From Hoeflea sp. 108 (GTDB taxonomy: Bacteria; Pseudomonadota; Alphaproteobacteria; Rhizobiales; Rhizobiaceae): a stretch of DNA of 64,000 nucleotides. This document shows positions 1-8,332 of this stretch, in pieces. Location of the stretch: the NCBI RefSeq assembly GCF_000372965.1, contig NZ_KB890024.1, positions 4,304,304-4,368,303 on the forward strand. The letters run 5' to 3'. Each line of letters starts with the position of its first letter. The first letter of the stretch is position 1. A program made the translations under genes and the position numbers. Under the pieces are notes generated by a model. The model did not search any database. It was not told the origin of the DNA and saw nothing but the letters and a program-made list of their open reading frames with translations.

Positions 1-84
1 GAGCCAGGGTTCGAGCGCCGGCATCGAGCGGCGCTTGCGCGGCGCGGTGCGGGACGTGCCCATCTCGGAGACTGCATAGGTCAT
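1..84 (-). CDS. ABC sugar permease, N-terminus only (cut by window edge)
   Basis: The first 28 codons of a gene running off the left edge, starting at ATG 84. The visible residues are polar and basic, with an Arg/Lys-rich stretch followed by PALEPWL, which resembles the cytoplasmic tail before the first membrane helix of MalF-type permeases. It lies downstream of, and on the same strand as, a family 1 solute-binding protein gene, the usual order in such operons. The function is inferred from that order and the short N-terminus; the body of the protein is not visible. Confidence 0.55.
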   Translation of the reverse strand, partial: MTYAVSEMGTSRTAPRKRRSMPALEPWL

Positions 85-239
85 GGCGATTCTCTCGTCA
101 TGGAGAAAAAGCCGCCCCTCGCCCGGCCCGGCCTCGCCCCCAAGGGGAGAAAGGCTCAGGGACGTGCCGGACTTCCGTTCCATTGTCGGAGACGGCGGCC
201 GCGCAGACGGCCCGGGCAAGGAGGCGGCAAGGGAAGCTG

Positions 240-265
240 GCGGCGGGACGCGAACGCCCCGCCGC
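240..265 (-). other. Intercistronic hairpin after binding-protein gene
   Basis: GCGGCGGG (240-247) pairs with CCCGCCGC (258-265) directly after the stop codon of the solute-binding protein gene. No T-run follows, so it is more likely an mRNA-stabilising or partial-termination hairpin that keeps the binding protein in excess over the permease. The rest of 85-271 shows nothing else clear. Confidence 0.4.
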
Positions 266-271
266 AGCCAC

Positions 272-1549
272 TTACTTCTTGTTCTTGGCCATCCAGTCCT
301 GCTGTTCCTTGGTCAGGAACGCAGCCCACTCGTCGGCTATGTCCTTGGCCGTACGCTGGCCGAGGAGCACCTCCTGGAAGTTCTTGACCGAGACCTGGTC
401 ATAGAAGTTGCCGAGGTTTTCGAGATGGACCGGCGGCGTGACGAACTCGAACTTGTCGGGGCTGCTCAGCTCCTCGAACCAGCCCTTGAACTGCTCGGTC
501 TTGAAGTGCGGATCGTCGGCAGCGCTGTTGTGGATCGGCAGCACGCCGACTTCCTTGGCCCAGGCGATGTTGTTTGCCGGCGAAAGCAGCGTCGACATCA
601 GCTTCCAGGCGTCGTCCTTGACCTTCGAGTTGGCAAACATCGCCCAGCCGGCATAGCCGAGCGTCGGATAGGACTTGCCCGAAGGCCCGGTCGGCATCGG
701 CGCCACCGCAAAGTCTTCGGCCTTCATCTTCTCGGCGATACCGATCAGTGCATCCGGATCCTGGTCGAGCATGGCGCAGGTGCCGGAGTAGAAGCCGGTG
801 ACGATTTCGTTGAAACCCCAGCTGACGCTGTCCTTGGGCGCGTAGCCGTTCTTGTAGATTTCGGCCAGCATCTCCAGGCCCTTCACCGCGCCCGGTTCGT
901 TGAGGGTTGCCGTCCCGTCCTGGTTGAAGTAGCCGCCCTTGCCGTTGGCGATGTTCATGAACATCTGCACGCCGTTGAAGCCGCCGGGGCCGCCGCGCAT
1001 GCAATAGCCGTATTTGCCGTTGATCGCCGAGATCTTCTTGTTGGCGTCCATGAACTCGTCGAGCGTCGTCGGCGCATGATCGAGGCCGGCCTCCTTGAAC
1101 AGCTTCTTGTTCCAGAACATGGCGCGCAGATAGTAGCCGTAGGGCAGCATGTACTGCTTGCCGTCGACGACGGAGCCGAACTGCTTGGCGCGGTCGCCCA
1201 GCGTCGCCGCATCGCTCCACTTGGCCATGTAAGGCGCAAGATCCTCAAGCTGACCGTTGGTGCCGTAGAGACCGAGCCAGCGCTCCGGCATCTCGACCAC
1301 GTCGGGCGTGTCGCCGGCCTGCACCATGGTCAGGAACTTCTCGAAGGCCTGGCCCCAGGGCAGCGAGACGAGCTCGACCTTGACGCCCGGATTGGCCGCC
1401 TCGAACTCGGCGATCTGCTTCTTGATGAACTCGGTACGCGGCGGGCTGGTGATGACCTCCACCATCTTGATGGTCGAGTCGGCCAACGCCGATCCGGCCG
1501 ACAGCGCCAGGCCCATGGCCGCTGCAAACAACACTCCGTACTTCTTCAT
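272..1549 (-). CDS. Extracellular solute-binding protein, family 1 (sugar ABC importer)
   Basis: Periplasmic ligand-binding subunit, 425 aa, of a carbohydrate-type ABC importer. ATG 1549 starts a classic signal peptide (MKKYG, hydrophobic core, cleavage after SALA-D). The mature part has the family 1 signature near its start: a short beta strand, then an F-E-A-A-N-P-G-V-K-V-type segment and a TPDVVEM motif. The open frame continues upstream to about 2011, but that part overlaps the lyase gene and has no signal peptide, so 1549 is the start. It lies 29 bp downstream of the C-S lyase gene and is followed by a permease start at 84, giving a GntR, lyase, binding protein, permease order. The substrate cannot be read from sequence. 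Confidence 0.9.
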   Translation of the reverse strand: MKKYGVLFAAAMGLALSAGSALADSTIKMVEVITSPPRTEFIKKQIAEFEAANPGVKVELVSLPWGQAFEKFLTMVQAGDTPDVVEMPERWLGLYGTNGQLEDLAPYMAKWSDAATLGDRAKQFGSVVDGKQYMLPYGYYLRAMFWNKKLFKEAGLDHAPTTLDEFMDANKKISAINGKYGYCMRGGPGGFNGVQMFMNIANGKGGYFNQDGTATLNEPGAVKGLEMLAEIYKNGYAPKDSVSWGFNEIVTGFYSGTCAMLDQDPDALIGIAEKMKAEDFAVAPMPTGPSGKSYPTLGYAGWAMFANSKVKDDAWKLMSTLLSPANNIAWAKEVGVLPIHNSAADDPHFKTEQFKGWFEELSSPDKFEFVTPPVHLENLGNFYDQVSVKNFQEVLLGQRTAKDIADEWAAFLTKEQQDWMAKNKK

Positions 1550-1578
1550 TCCAGTCACTCCCATTCTTGGATTTGAAG

Positions 1579-2769
1579 TTATTTTCTTTTTGCTTCCCCG
1601 AAGGCCCGACTGACGTCGGCCCAGAGATCCTCCACGCTTTCCAGCCCGACATTCAGCCTGATGGTTCGCGGGCTGACCCCGAACCGGCCGATCGAATTGG
1701 CATCCGGCGTCTGCTGCAGCGAGGCGAGCGCCGGCACGACAAGGCTTTCGTGGCCGCCCCAGCTGACGCCGATGCGGAACAGCTTGAGGGCATCGACGAA
1801 GGCCGGCACGTCGATGTCCTCCGTCACCTCGAAGGAGAACAGGCCGGAATAGCCCGACAATGTCTTCTTGCCCGGATGATTGGAGAAAGCCGGATGATTG
1901 ACGCGCTCGACATGGGCATGCCCCTTCAACCGTTCGGCGATGACAAGCGCACTCTTCATGTGGTGCGGCAGGCGCAGCGGCAGGGTGCGCAGGCCACGCA
2001 GCAGCAGCCACGCCTCGAAGGGCGACAGCTTGGCGCCGAGATAGGGATAGGTGCGCTCGTTGATGCGGCGGATATGTTCGACTGAGCCGGCAACAACGCC
2101 CGCGACCGTGTCGCTGTGGCCGCCGAGATATTTCGACGCTGAATGCATGACCACGTCGACGCCATGCAGGATCGGCTTCTGGAACAGCGGAGTCGCCCAG
2201 GAATTGTCGATGACCGTGACGATGCCTTGCGCCTTGGCCATCGCCGTCAGCACCTCGAGGTCCTGCAGCTCGAACATCATCGAGGTCGGGCTTTCGAGAT
2301 AGAGCATGGCAGCACCGGGCAGTGCCGCCGCGATCGCGTCCGGGTCGGAGCCGTCGACATAGTCGACCTTGATGCCGAGATGCGGCAGCAGCCGCTCGAA
2401 CAGGCGGTAGGCGTCGCCATAACAGTTGCGGATGGCAACGATGCGCTGGCCGGTGCCGACGAAGGCGAGCACGGTCGAGCTGATCGCCGCCATGCCGCTG
2501 GAGAAGCCGCGCGCTGCTTCCGCCCCCTCGAGCGCTGCAATGCGGCTTTCGAACTCCATGACCGTCGGATTGTTGCCGCGCGAGTAGATCGGGCGGGTGC
2601 TGCGGCCGGCAAAGGTGTCGGCCATGTCGGCATAGTTGTCGAAGGTGAAGAGCGAGGTCTGGTAGATCGGCGGCACCACGGCCCCGCCGGGAAAGGGATC
2701 ATCATGCGCCAGGAGTGTCGCCGCCTCGGCAATATAGTCCCGGTCAAACGGGTTCGAACTGTCGTTCAT
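1579..2769 (-). CDS. Cys/Met-metabolism PLP-dependent enzyme (cystathionine lyase-like)
   Basis: A 396-aa fold-type I PLP enzyme of the cystathionine beta/gamma-lyase family. The family hallmarks are visible: IYQTSLFTFD near the N-terminus, the Y-S-R-G-N-N-P-T substrate and phosphate loop, SGMAAISS, and the Schiff-base lysine K213 in SASKYLGGHSD. It probably catalyses C-S bond cleavage or a related beta/gamma-elimination in the cytoplasm. The start ATG overlaps the GntR stop by 4 bp, so the two are translationally coupled. The link to a sugar-type importer suggests the imported compound is a thioether or amino-acid conjugate, but the exact reaction is unknown. Confidence 0.88.
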   Translation of the reverse strand: MNDSSNPFDRDYIAEAATLLAHDDPFPGGAVVPPIYQTSLFTFDNYADMADTFAGRSTRPIYSRGNNPTVMEFESRIAALEGAEAARGFSSGMAAISSTVLAFVGTGQRIVAIRNCYGDAYRLFERLLPHLGIKVDYVDGSDPDAIAAALPGAAMLYLESPTSMMFELQDLEVLTAMAKAQGIVTVIDNSWATPLFQKPILHGVDVVMHSASKYLGGHSDTVAGVVAGSVEHIRRINERTYPYLGAKLSPFEAWLLLRGLRTLPLRLPHHMKSALVIAERLKGHAHVERVNHPAFSNHPGKKTLSGYSGLFSFEVTEDIDVPAFVDALKLFRIGVSWGGHESLVVPALASLQQTPDANSIGRFGVSPRTIRLNVGLESVEDLWADVSRAFGEAKRK

Positions 2770-3494
2770 CTGCGATCCAGGAGTTTGAGATTGGCCGCCC
2801 CGCGCCTGAGATCATCCTCGACGGTGGCAATGAGTTTCAGCGCCTCGGCGCGCGCGCCCTCGGCGTCATGGGCAACGATCCGCTCGTAGAGCTTGCGATG
2901 ATAGGGGAAGCTGGCGTGGCCAAAATCGCGCACGCCGAGCGGATGTTCCCAGAAGCGGTGAAACGCCTCCTGCATGGCCGAGATGATCTGGCCGAAAAGC
3001 GGGTTGCCCGAGACACTGTAGATGGCCAGGTGGAAGTCCCAGTCCTCGTCGGACGACATGCCGGCCCGCGCATGGAAGGCCTCCTCCATGATGTCGAGCT
3101 TTTCGCGGATGAAGGCGATTTCCCTCGGACCGGCGCGAAGCGCGCAGAGTGCCGCCGCCTCGGCCTCGAGCGCGCGCCGTATCTCCAGCGTCTGCATCAG
3201 GCTTTCGAAGTCGTTGCCCGAGGCAAAAGTCAGCGGCATGTGCAGCATGTCGCGCGACACGGCAGCCTTGAGATAGGTGCCGCTGCCCTGCCGGCGCTCG
3301 ACCAGCCCCAGCCCTTCCCAGCGCGTCAGCGCCTCTCGCACGGTGGTGCGGCTGACCTTAAGCCGCTCCGACAGCACGCGCTCTGTCGGCAGGCGGTCGC
3401 CCGGCTGGAGGCCTTCATTGGTGACGAAATCCGCCAGCACATGGAGCACCGCGTCGTCGCGCCCAGTGGCTTGGATGGGAGGCAGGTCGAGCAC
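2766..3494 (-). CDS. GntR-family (FadR subfamily) transcriptional regulator
   Basis: A 242-aa regulator with an N-terminal winged helix (LPTERVLSERLKVSRTTVRE, then GLVERRQGSGTYL) and a C-terminal all-helical FadR/FCD effector domain. I choose GTG 3494, preceded by AGAAAGG at a good distance. The frame extends upstream to a TTG at 3557, but that region holds a TTGACA box and a palindromic operator, so it is promoter rather than protein. It is the first gene of the operon with the lyase and importer, so it probably senses the imported compound or a product and represses the operon. Confidence 0.88.
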   Translation of the reverse strand: MLDLPPIQATGRDDAVLHVLADFVTNEGLQPGDRLPTERVLSERLKVSRTTVREALTRWEGLGLVERRQGSGTYLKAAVSRDMLHMPLTFASGNDFESLMQTLEIRRALEAEAAALCALRAGPREIAFIREKLDIMEEAFHARAGMSSDEDWDFHLAIYSVSGNPLFGQIISAMQEAFHRFWEHPLGVRDFGHASFPYHRKLYERIVAHDAEGARAEALKLIATVEDDLRRGAANLKLLDRR

Positions 3495-3517
3495 TGCGGC
3501 CCTTTCTATTGGTACAA

Positions 3518-3557
3518 TGGTCCGACCAATTTCCACACAACAGATCGCGGCTGTCAA
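3518..3557 (-). promoter_or_regulatory. Promoter and FadR-type operator for the GntR operon
   Basis: TGGTC-C-GACCA (3518-3528) is an 11-bp perfect palindrome of the TGGT-N-ACCA type bound by FadR-subfamily GntR regulators. Upstream on the minus strand is a perfect -35 hexamer TTGACA (3557-3552). The -10 is weak (GAAATT/GGAAAT around 3529-3534) and abuts the operator. The arrangement suggests autorepression of the gntR, lyase and ABC operon. Confidence 0.55.
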
Positions 3558-3626
3558 TCGAGAATGTCAGGAATTTTCAGGAGCGATGTAAGTTTCTCAC
3601 GCTGTTGTCAGGCGAACCTCTGAGGC

Positions 3627-5099
3627 TCACGCCCAGGGGTTCTCAACCCGCGGCCAGAGCGGGCGCGTGATCGTGGTGTAGTTGGTCAGCCGCGGGTTGC
3701 TCGGGTAGGAACTTGGCGCCGCGACATAGACGATTTCGGCCGCGATGGGCGCAAACGCTGCGTAGAAATGGTTGGTCGACTTGATCAGCAGCACGTCCTT
3801 CGCCATCGGGTCGACGCCGAGATTGGAGAAGACGTCGGGCTCGAAGGTCTGGGTGCGGTTGGTGTTGAGGATAATGTCGACCTCGGTGCCTTCGACACGC
3901 ACGAGTGCGGTCGGCCCGAGCGTGACGCGGCTTGGCCCGAAACTCTGCCAGCCCTCGTCGACCACCTTCACCACCTTGACGCGGGCGTCGATCGGCTCGC
4001 CCGCCTGCGGCCCGGCCTTGCCGCCGAAACGCAGGTCGATGACGGCGCCCTCCCCCGCCGCATGGCAGAACGTCACCGCCACGGGATCCCAGATCGTCGC
4101 GACGCCGACCTTGCCGATGCCGCGCTCGAGCAAACGGCGCAGCACGAACGTACCGTCGCCGGGCACGCCGCCGCCGGGATTGTCCCAGACGTCGGCCATG
4201 ACCGCCGGCCTGGCGGTGTTGGCGGCATGCGCCGCCAGCGCCTGGTCGATGCCCGCATCGGGATCGACCATATCCAGCGCTGTCCGCTCCCTGAGCGCAT
4301 AGAGCTCCATGCCGAGCTTTTCGGCCAGCGCGTCGCCCCTGGCCTGGTCGTTGTCGGTGACCACGACCAGGCGCACGCCCATCTCCGGCACGTCCGACGC
4401 CATGAAACCGTGGATGACCGACACCGACAGGATGCCGTCCTTGCCGTGCAGCGCCTTGATGCGGTCGACGAAGGAACGCATCGGCTCCTGGCTGGTCGGC
4501 AGCACCGCGATCATGCGGCAGTCGAAGGTCGAGATGACGGGTCGGATATCGCCACGCGCGGCGGCAAGGCCGAGCTCGACGACATGTTCGCCGCGTTCGT
4601 AGAAATCGGTGTGCGGGAACTCGAGGAACGTCGCCAGCACGTTGCAGGCCGCGACACGTTTCGGCGTGAGATGGCTGTGCGGATCGAACTCGGCGGCGAT
4701 CACGACCTCGGGTCCAACGATCTCACGGACGCGAGCCAGAAGATCACCCTCGCAATCGTCGTAGCCCTGCGCCACCATCGCGCCATGCAGGCCGAGGATG
4801 ACCGCATCGACCGGCAACGCAGAGCGGAGCTGGTCCAAAATCTCGTCGCGCAGCGCCTCGAAGGTCTGGCGCTGGATCAGCCCGCCCGGCTCGGCCCAGG
4901 TGGCGGTGCCCTCGATGACGGTCAGCCCTTCGGCCGCGGCCCGCCTGCGCAGCACGACCATCGGCGACGAGCACAATGTCGGCGTCTCCGGATGCTGGCC
5001 CGGCCCGGCATAAAACGCCATCTCGAACGACGCACGGTCGGTCGGCACCGGCGAGAAGGTGTTGGTTTCGGTGGCCAGCGAGGCGGTGAAGATGCGCAT
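3627..5099 (-). CDS. M81 family protein (MlrC/microcystinase C-like)
   Basis: A 490-aa protein of the MlrC family: an N-terminal DUF1485 part (RIFTASLATETNTFSP, ILGLHGAMVAQGYDDCEGD, AAEFDPHSHLT) and the C-terminal MlrC domain (MADVWDNPGGGVPGDGTF). The conserved Asp and His residues expected to bind metal in these putative metallopeptidases or amidohydrolases are present. I choose ATG 5099 rather than 5105 because AAGAGA sits at better spacing. It is the last gene of the minus-strand carbohydrate ABC operon; MlrC-like genes are common partners of ABC importers in rhizobia. The substrate is unknown. Confidence 0.85.
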   Translation of the reverse strand: MRIFTASLATETNTFSPVPTDRASFEMAFYAGPGQHPETPTLCSSPMVVLRRRAAAEGLTVIEGTATWAEPGGLIQRQTFEALRDEILDQLRSALPVDAVILGLHGAMVAQGYDDCEGDLLARVREIVGPEVVIAAEFDPHSHLTPKRVAACNVLATFLEFPHTDFYERGEHVVELGLAAARGDIRPVISTFDCRMIAVLPTSQEPMRSFVDRIKALHGKDGILSVSVIHGFMASDVPEMGVRLVVVTDNDQARGDALAEKLGMELYALRERTALDMVDPDAGIDQALAAHAANTARPAVMADVWDNPGGGVPGDGTFVLRRLLERGIGKVGVATIWDPVAVTFCHAAGEGAVIDLRFGGKAGPQAGEPIDARVKVVKVVDEGWQSFGPSRVTLGPTALVRVEGTEVDIILNTNRTQTFEPDVFSNLGVDPMAKDVLLIKSTNHFYAAFAPIAAEIVYVAAPSSYPSNPRLTNYTTITRPLWPRVENPWA

Positions 5100-5131
5100 C
5101 TGCATTCTCTTGTTGTTGGGGCTGTGCCCGT

Positions 5132-5959
5132 TCACTTGACCGCCCCGAGCGCCAGGCCCCGGACGAGATAACGCTGGAGCCAGACGAACAGGATCGCGAC
5201 CGGCACTGTAGCGAGCAACGTCGCGGCCATCACGTAATGCCACTCCACTGTGTAACGTCCGGCGACCAGCGAGAAGACCTGGATCGGCAGCGTGTAGCTG
5301 TCCTGGCTGCGCAACATGGTCAGCGCCACGACGAACTCGTTCCAGGCGTTGATGAAGGTGAAGATCGCCGTCACCGCGATGGCCGGCACGCAGAGCGGCA
5401 GGAATACCTTGCGCAGCGTCAGCCATCGGCTGCCGCCCTCCATCCAGGACGCCTCCTCGAGATCGCGCGGGATGGTGTCGAAATAGCTCTGCAGCATCCA
5501 CACCGTGAAGGCGATATTGAAGGCCATATAGACGCCGCCGACAGCGTTCAGGCTCTCGATCAAACCGAAGGCAGCAAGCAGCCTGAAAAGGCCGAGCACC
5601 AGCACGATCGGTGAGATCATCTGCGACACCAACAGGAACTGGCGGAAGGCGCCATGACCGGCAAAGCGGAAGCGCGACATCGCGTAGGCCGCCGGGATCG
5701 ACACCACGATCGCCCCCAGGGTCGCGATGACAGACACGTAGAGCGAGTTGAACAGCGCGCGGCCGAAACCGGTGGCCACCCACATTTCGGCAAAGTTGCG
5801 CCAGCGGAATTCGCTCGGCCACCAGCTTGGGTTCAGCACTTCCTGGGCCGGCTTCACCGCCGTCAGAAACATCACGGCGAAGGGAAACAGTGTCACGACC
5901 ACCAGCGGCAAAAGCAGGCCCCAGGCGATGATGGTGCGCTTGAGCTTGGACGACATCAT
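5132..5959 (-). CDS. Carbohydrate ABC permease, MalG type
   Basis: A 275-aa inner-membrane permease with about six helices. The first follows a short basic N-terminus (SKLKRTIIAWGLLLP). The EAA loop that docks the ATPase is visible as DLEEASWMEGGSRWLTLRKVFLPL. ATG 5959 overlaps the stop of the upstream permease (ATGATG), with GGGGAG ahead of it. It forms a heterodimer with the MalF-type permease next to it; the ATPase is probably the one encoded on the opposite strand at 9108. Confidence 0.92.
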   Translation of the reverse strand: MMSSKLKRTIIAWGLLLPLVVVTLFPFAVMFLTAVKPAQEVLNPSWWPSEFRWRNFAEMWVATGFGRALFNSLYVSVIATLGAIVVSIPAAYAMSRFRFAGHGAFRQFLLVSQMISPIVLVLGLFRLLAAFGLIESLNAVGGVYMAFNIAFTVWMLQSYFDTIPRDLEEASWMEGGSRWLTLRKVFLPLCVPAIAVTAIFTFINAWNEFVVALTMLRSQDSYTLPIQVFSLVAGRYTVEWHYVMAATLLATVPVAILFVWLQRYLVRGLALGAVK

Positions 5960-6825
5960 GCGCGTTCTCCCCGCATGGCGAGCCGGATGTAGATGGCGGT
6001 GAAGACGAGCAGGATCGCCAGCATGATCAACGACACAGCCGACGCTTCGCCGAGCTTACCCAGCCGGAACGCCATCTTGTAGAGATAGGTGACGAGGATG
6101 TCGGTCGAGTTGGCCGGGCCGCCCTGCGTCATCACCCAGATTATCGGGAACGAGTTGAACACGTAGATCGTGTTGAGCACGATGGCGATGTTCACGAAAG
6201 GCTTGAGCAGCGGGAAGGTGATGCGCCGGAACTGCTGCACCGGCCCCGCGCCTTCGAGGGCCGCCGCCTCGTAGAGATCGTCGGGGATCGACGACAGGCC
6301 GCCGAGGAAAATGGTGGTGGTGAACGGGACGGTGACCAGGATGCCGATCATGATCTGCATCGGGAATGCGGTCGCCGCACTCGCCAGCCACTGAATGTTC
6401 TGGTCGGCAAGGCCAAGCCCGCGCAGGGCGGAATTCAGCATGCCGCTCTCGCCGTTCAGCGCCCAGCGCCAGACGATGGCCGTCATGGTCAGCGACACCG
6501 CCCAGGGCAGCATGACGATGACCCGCGCAATCGAACGGCCGTAGAAATCCGTGTTGAGGATGATCGCGACGGGGATAGAGACCAGCAGCGCGCCGCCGAC
6601 CACTGATACGGTCCACAGACCGGTGCGGATCAGCGCCCTGAGGAAGTCGGGATCGCGGATCAGCGAAGCGAAATTGTCGGTGCCGTTGAAGGCGCGCAAC
6701 TGGCCGAAGCGGCTGACCTCGTGGGTGGCGATCTGGAGCAGGTCGAGGACGGGCCAGAAGATGACGACGGCCGCCAGCACCAGGCTCGGCAGCGTCAGCA
6801 GATATGGCAAGGCGCGGTTGTGCAT
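5956..6825 (-). CDS. Carbohydrate ABC permease, MalF type
   Basis: A 289-aa inner-membrane permease with six predicted helices. The EAA loop reads DLYEAAALEGAGPVQQFRRI, and the MalF-like end (TQGGPANSTDILVTYLY) is typical of the UgpA/MalF group. It starts at ATG 6825 shortly after the binding-protein gene and overlaps the next permease by 4 bp, so the pair is translated as a coupled unit. The ribosome binding site is weak, perhaps because translation depends on the upstream gene. Confidence 0.92.
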   Translation of the reverse strand: MHNRALPYLLTLPSLVLAAVVIFWPVLDLLQIATHEVSRFGQLRAFNGTDNFASLIRDPDFLRALIRTGLWTVSVVGGALLVSIPVAIILNTDFYGRSIARVIVMLPWAVSLTMTAIVWRWALNGESGMLNSALRGLGLADQNIQWLASAATAFPMQIMIGILVTVPFTTTIFLGGLSSIPDDLYEAAALEGAGPVQQFRRITFPLLKPFVNIAIVLNTIYVFNSFPIIWVMTQGGPANSTDILVTYLYKMAFRLGKLGEASAVSLIMLAILLVFTAIYIRLAMRGERA

Positions 6826-6906
6826 GCGGCTGATGACCGTCGCGGGATCGCGGGAAAGGGGAGCCGGCGATGCCCCTTTCGAGGCACCGCCAGCGGGAGG
6901 AAGTGG

Positions 6907-8142
6907 TTACTTCTTCAGAATGGCGTCGGCCTTGGCCGCGGCCTCCTTCAGCGTCGCCTCGGGTTCACCCTGGCCGAGATAGACCTTCTGCACGGCATCG
7001 GACGTGATCTGGGCGATCTCTTCCCAGCCGGGGATGACGGGTGCGAAACGCGCGTCGGGCAGAAGTGCGGTGAAGGCGGCGAGATCGGCATTGTTGACGT
7101 AGTAGTCCATCTTCGCCTCTTCTTTGTTTACCGGCAGGAAGCCTTCGCCCTGGGTGAACTTGGCGCGCCAGTCGGTCTGGAACAGGAAGTCGAGCAGCTT
7201 CCAGGCCTCGTCCTTGTTCTTCGAGTTCTTGAACATGATGATCGAGTCGGTCACGCCATAGGTGCCGCGCGCGCCCGTCGGGCCGGCCGGGATCGGCGCC
7301 ACGCCATATTTCAGGTTCGGCGCCTCTTCCTTGATCTGGTTGGACAGGAACGGTGCGGTGATCATCATGCCGACCTTGCCCTGCTTGAACAGGTTCTGCA
7401 CGTCTTCACGCGCATAGGAGGTCACGCCCGGCTGCGTCAGGCCTTCATCGATCAGCGACTTGTAGAGCTTGGCCGCCTCGATGGCGCCCGGATTGTCGAG
7501 GCCCGACGAGCCGTCCTTGTCGAGGATCTCGGCGCCCTGCGACCACATCGCGTAGTAATAATAGACGTCGGTCTCGATTTCCTTGCCCTGCAGTCCATAG
7601 CCGTAGTTCTCGCCGCCGAGCGCCTTGATCTCGGCTGCCGCGTCCTTGAGTTCGGCCCAGGTCGCCGGCGGGTTGGCAACGCCTGCCTTCTCCAGCAGTT
7701 CCTTGTTGTAATACATGGCGCGCGCCGAGGCAGCGATCGGCAGACCATAAGTCTTGCCGTCCATGATCGACGGCGACAGGAAGGTGTCGATGAAGCGGCC
7801 CTTGAACTCGGGCGTGATGAAACCGTCGAGCGGCTCGGCCACGTCCTGCTGGACGAAGTCGATCAGCCAGCGCGTGCCGATGATCGACAGATCCGCATTG
7901 GTGCCCGCGGTGATATCTGTGGTCAGCTTCTGCAGCAGCACGTCCCACGGCACCACCTCGAACTTGACGTCGATGCCCGGATTGGCAGCCTCGAAGGCCT
8001 TTTCGACCTCCTGGAAATAGGGGCCGGTCTTGGAGCTGTACTCCGCGACCGTCACCCGGACTTCGCCGGCATTCGCCTGGGCCGCCAGCGCCAGCACGCT
8101 CAACCCGGCCAGAAGGCCGGCCTTCCACTTCGAAATCGCCAT
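6907..8142 (-). CDS. Extracellular solute-binding protein, family 1
   Basis: A 411-aa periplasmic binding protein with a Sec signal peptide (MAISKWKAGLLAG, hydrophobic core, cleavage after ANA-G). The family 1 pattern FEAANPGIDVKFEVVPWD is clear. It is the first gene of the minus-strand operon that continues with two permeases and an MlrC-like gene, and it lies divergent from an SDR/ATPase/RpiR operon. The importer would carry a sugar or sugar-like compound; the ligand cannot be told from sequence. Confidence 0.92.
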   Translation of the reverse strand: MAISKWKAGLLAGLSVLALAAQANAGEVRVTVAEYSSKTGPYFQEVEKAFEAANPGIDVKFEVVPWDVLLQKLTTDITAGTNADLSIIGTRWLIDFVQQDVAEPLDGFITPEFKGRFIDTFLSPSIMDGKTYGLPIAASARAMYYNKELLEKAGVANPPATWAELKDAAAEIKALGGENYGYGLQGKEIETDVYYYYAMWSQGAEILDKDGSSGLDNPGAIEAAKLYKSLIDEGLTQPGVTSYAREDVQNLFKQGKVGMMITAPFLSNQIKEEAPNLKYGVAPIPAGPTGARGTYGVTDSIIMFKNSKNKDEAWKLLDFLFQTDWRAKFTQGEGFLPVNKEEAKMDYYVNNADLAAFTALLPDARFAPVIPGWEEIAQITSDAVQKVYLGQGEPEATLKEAAAKADAILKK

Positions 8143-8332
8143 TTCGGTGTTCCCTTCTCCGCGGGCGGCGTGCCCGGCTCCTCAAGCGCTTTTTTGCGCC
8201 ATTTGATTAAGTGACTTTCTTACATTATCCGTGATTTTCGGCATATCAAGCAAATTTCTTTGTTGCTTAATTACATTTTCGCCCATAGTCCTGAAGCAAG
8301 AAAGCGGCCAAGATCGCTGTGGGAGCAGAGTG
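8143..8332. promoter_or_regulatory. Divergent promoter region with repeated TTACATTWTC box
   Basis: An AT-rich 190-bp region between two divergent operons, in contrast to the GC-rich genes around it. It contains two near-identical boxes in the same orientation, TTACATTATC (8220-8229) and TTACATTTTC (8271-8280), 51 bp apart. They are candidate operators for the RpiR regulator encoded at 10169. No clear sigma-70 hexamers could be assigned. Confidence 0.4.

Noticed and set aside
83..1576. A 497-codon open frame on the plus strand
   Set aside because: It is antisense to a binding-protein gene with a clear signal peptide; its predicted residues are low-complexity Arg/Leu/Val/Asp-rich, as expected from the complementary strand of high-GC coding DNA.
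3768..5171. A 467-codon plus-strand open frame
   Set aside because: Antisense shadow of the MlrC-like gene.
6721..8214. A 497-codon plus-strand open frame
   Set aside because: Antisense shadow of the binding-protein gene at 6907-8142.
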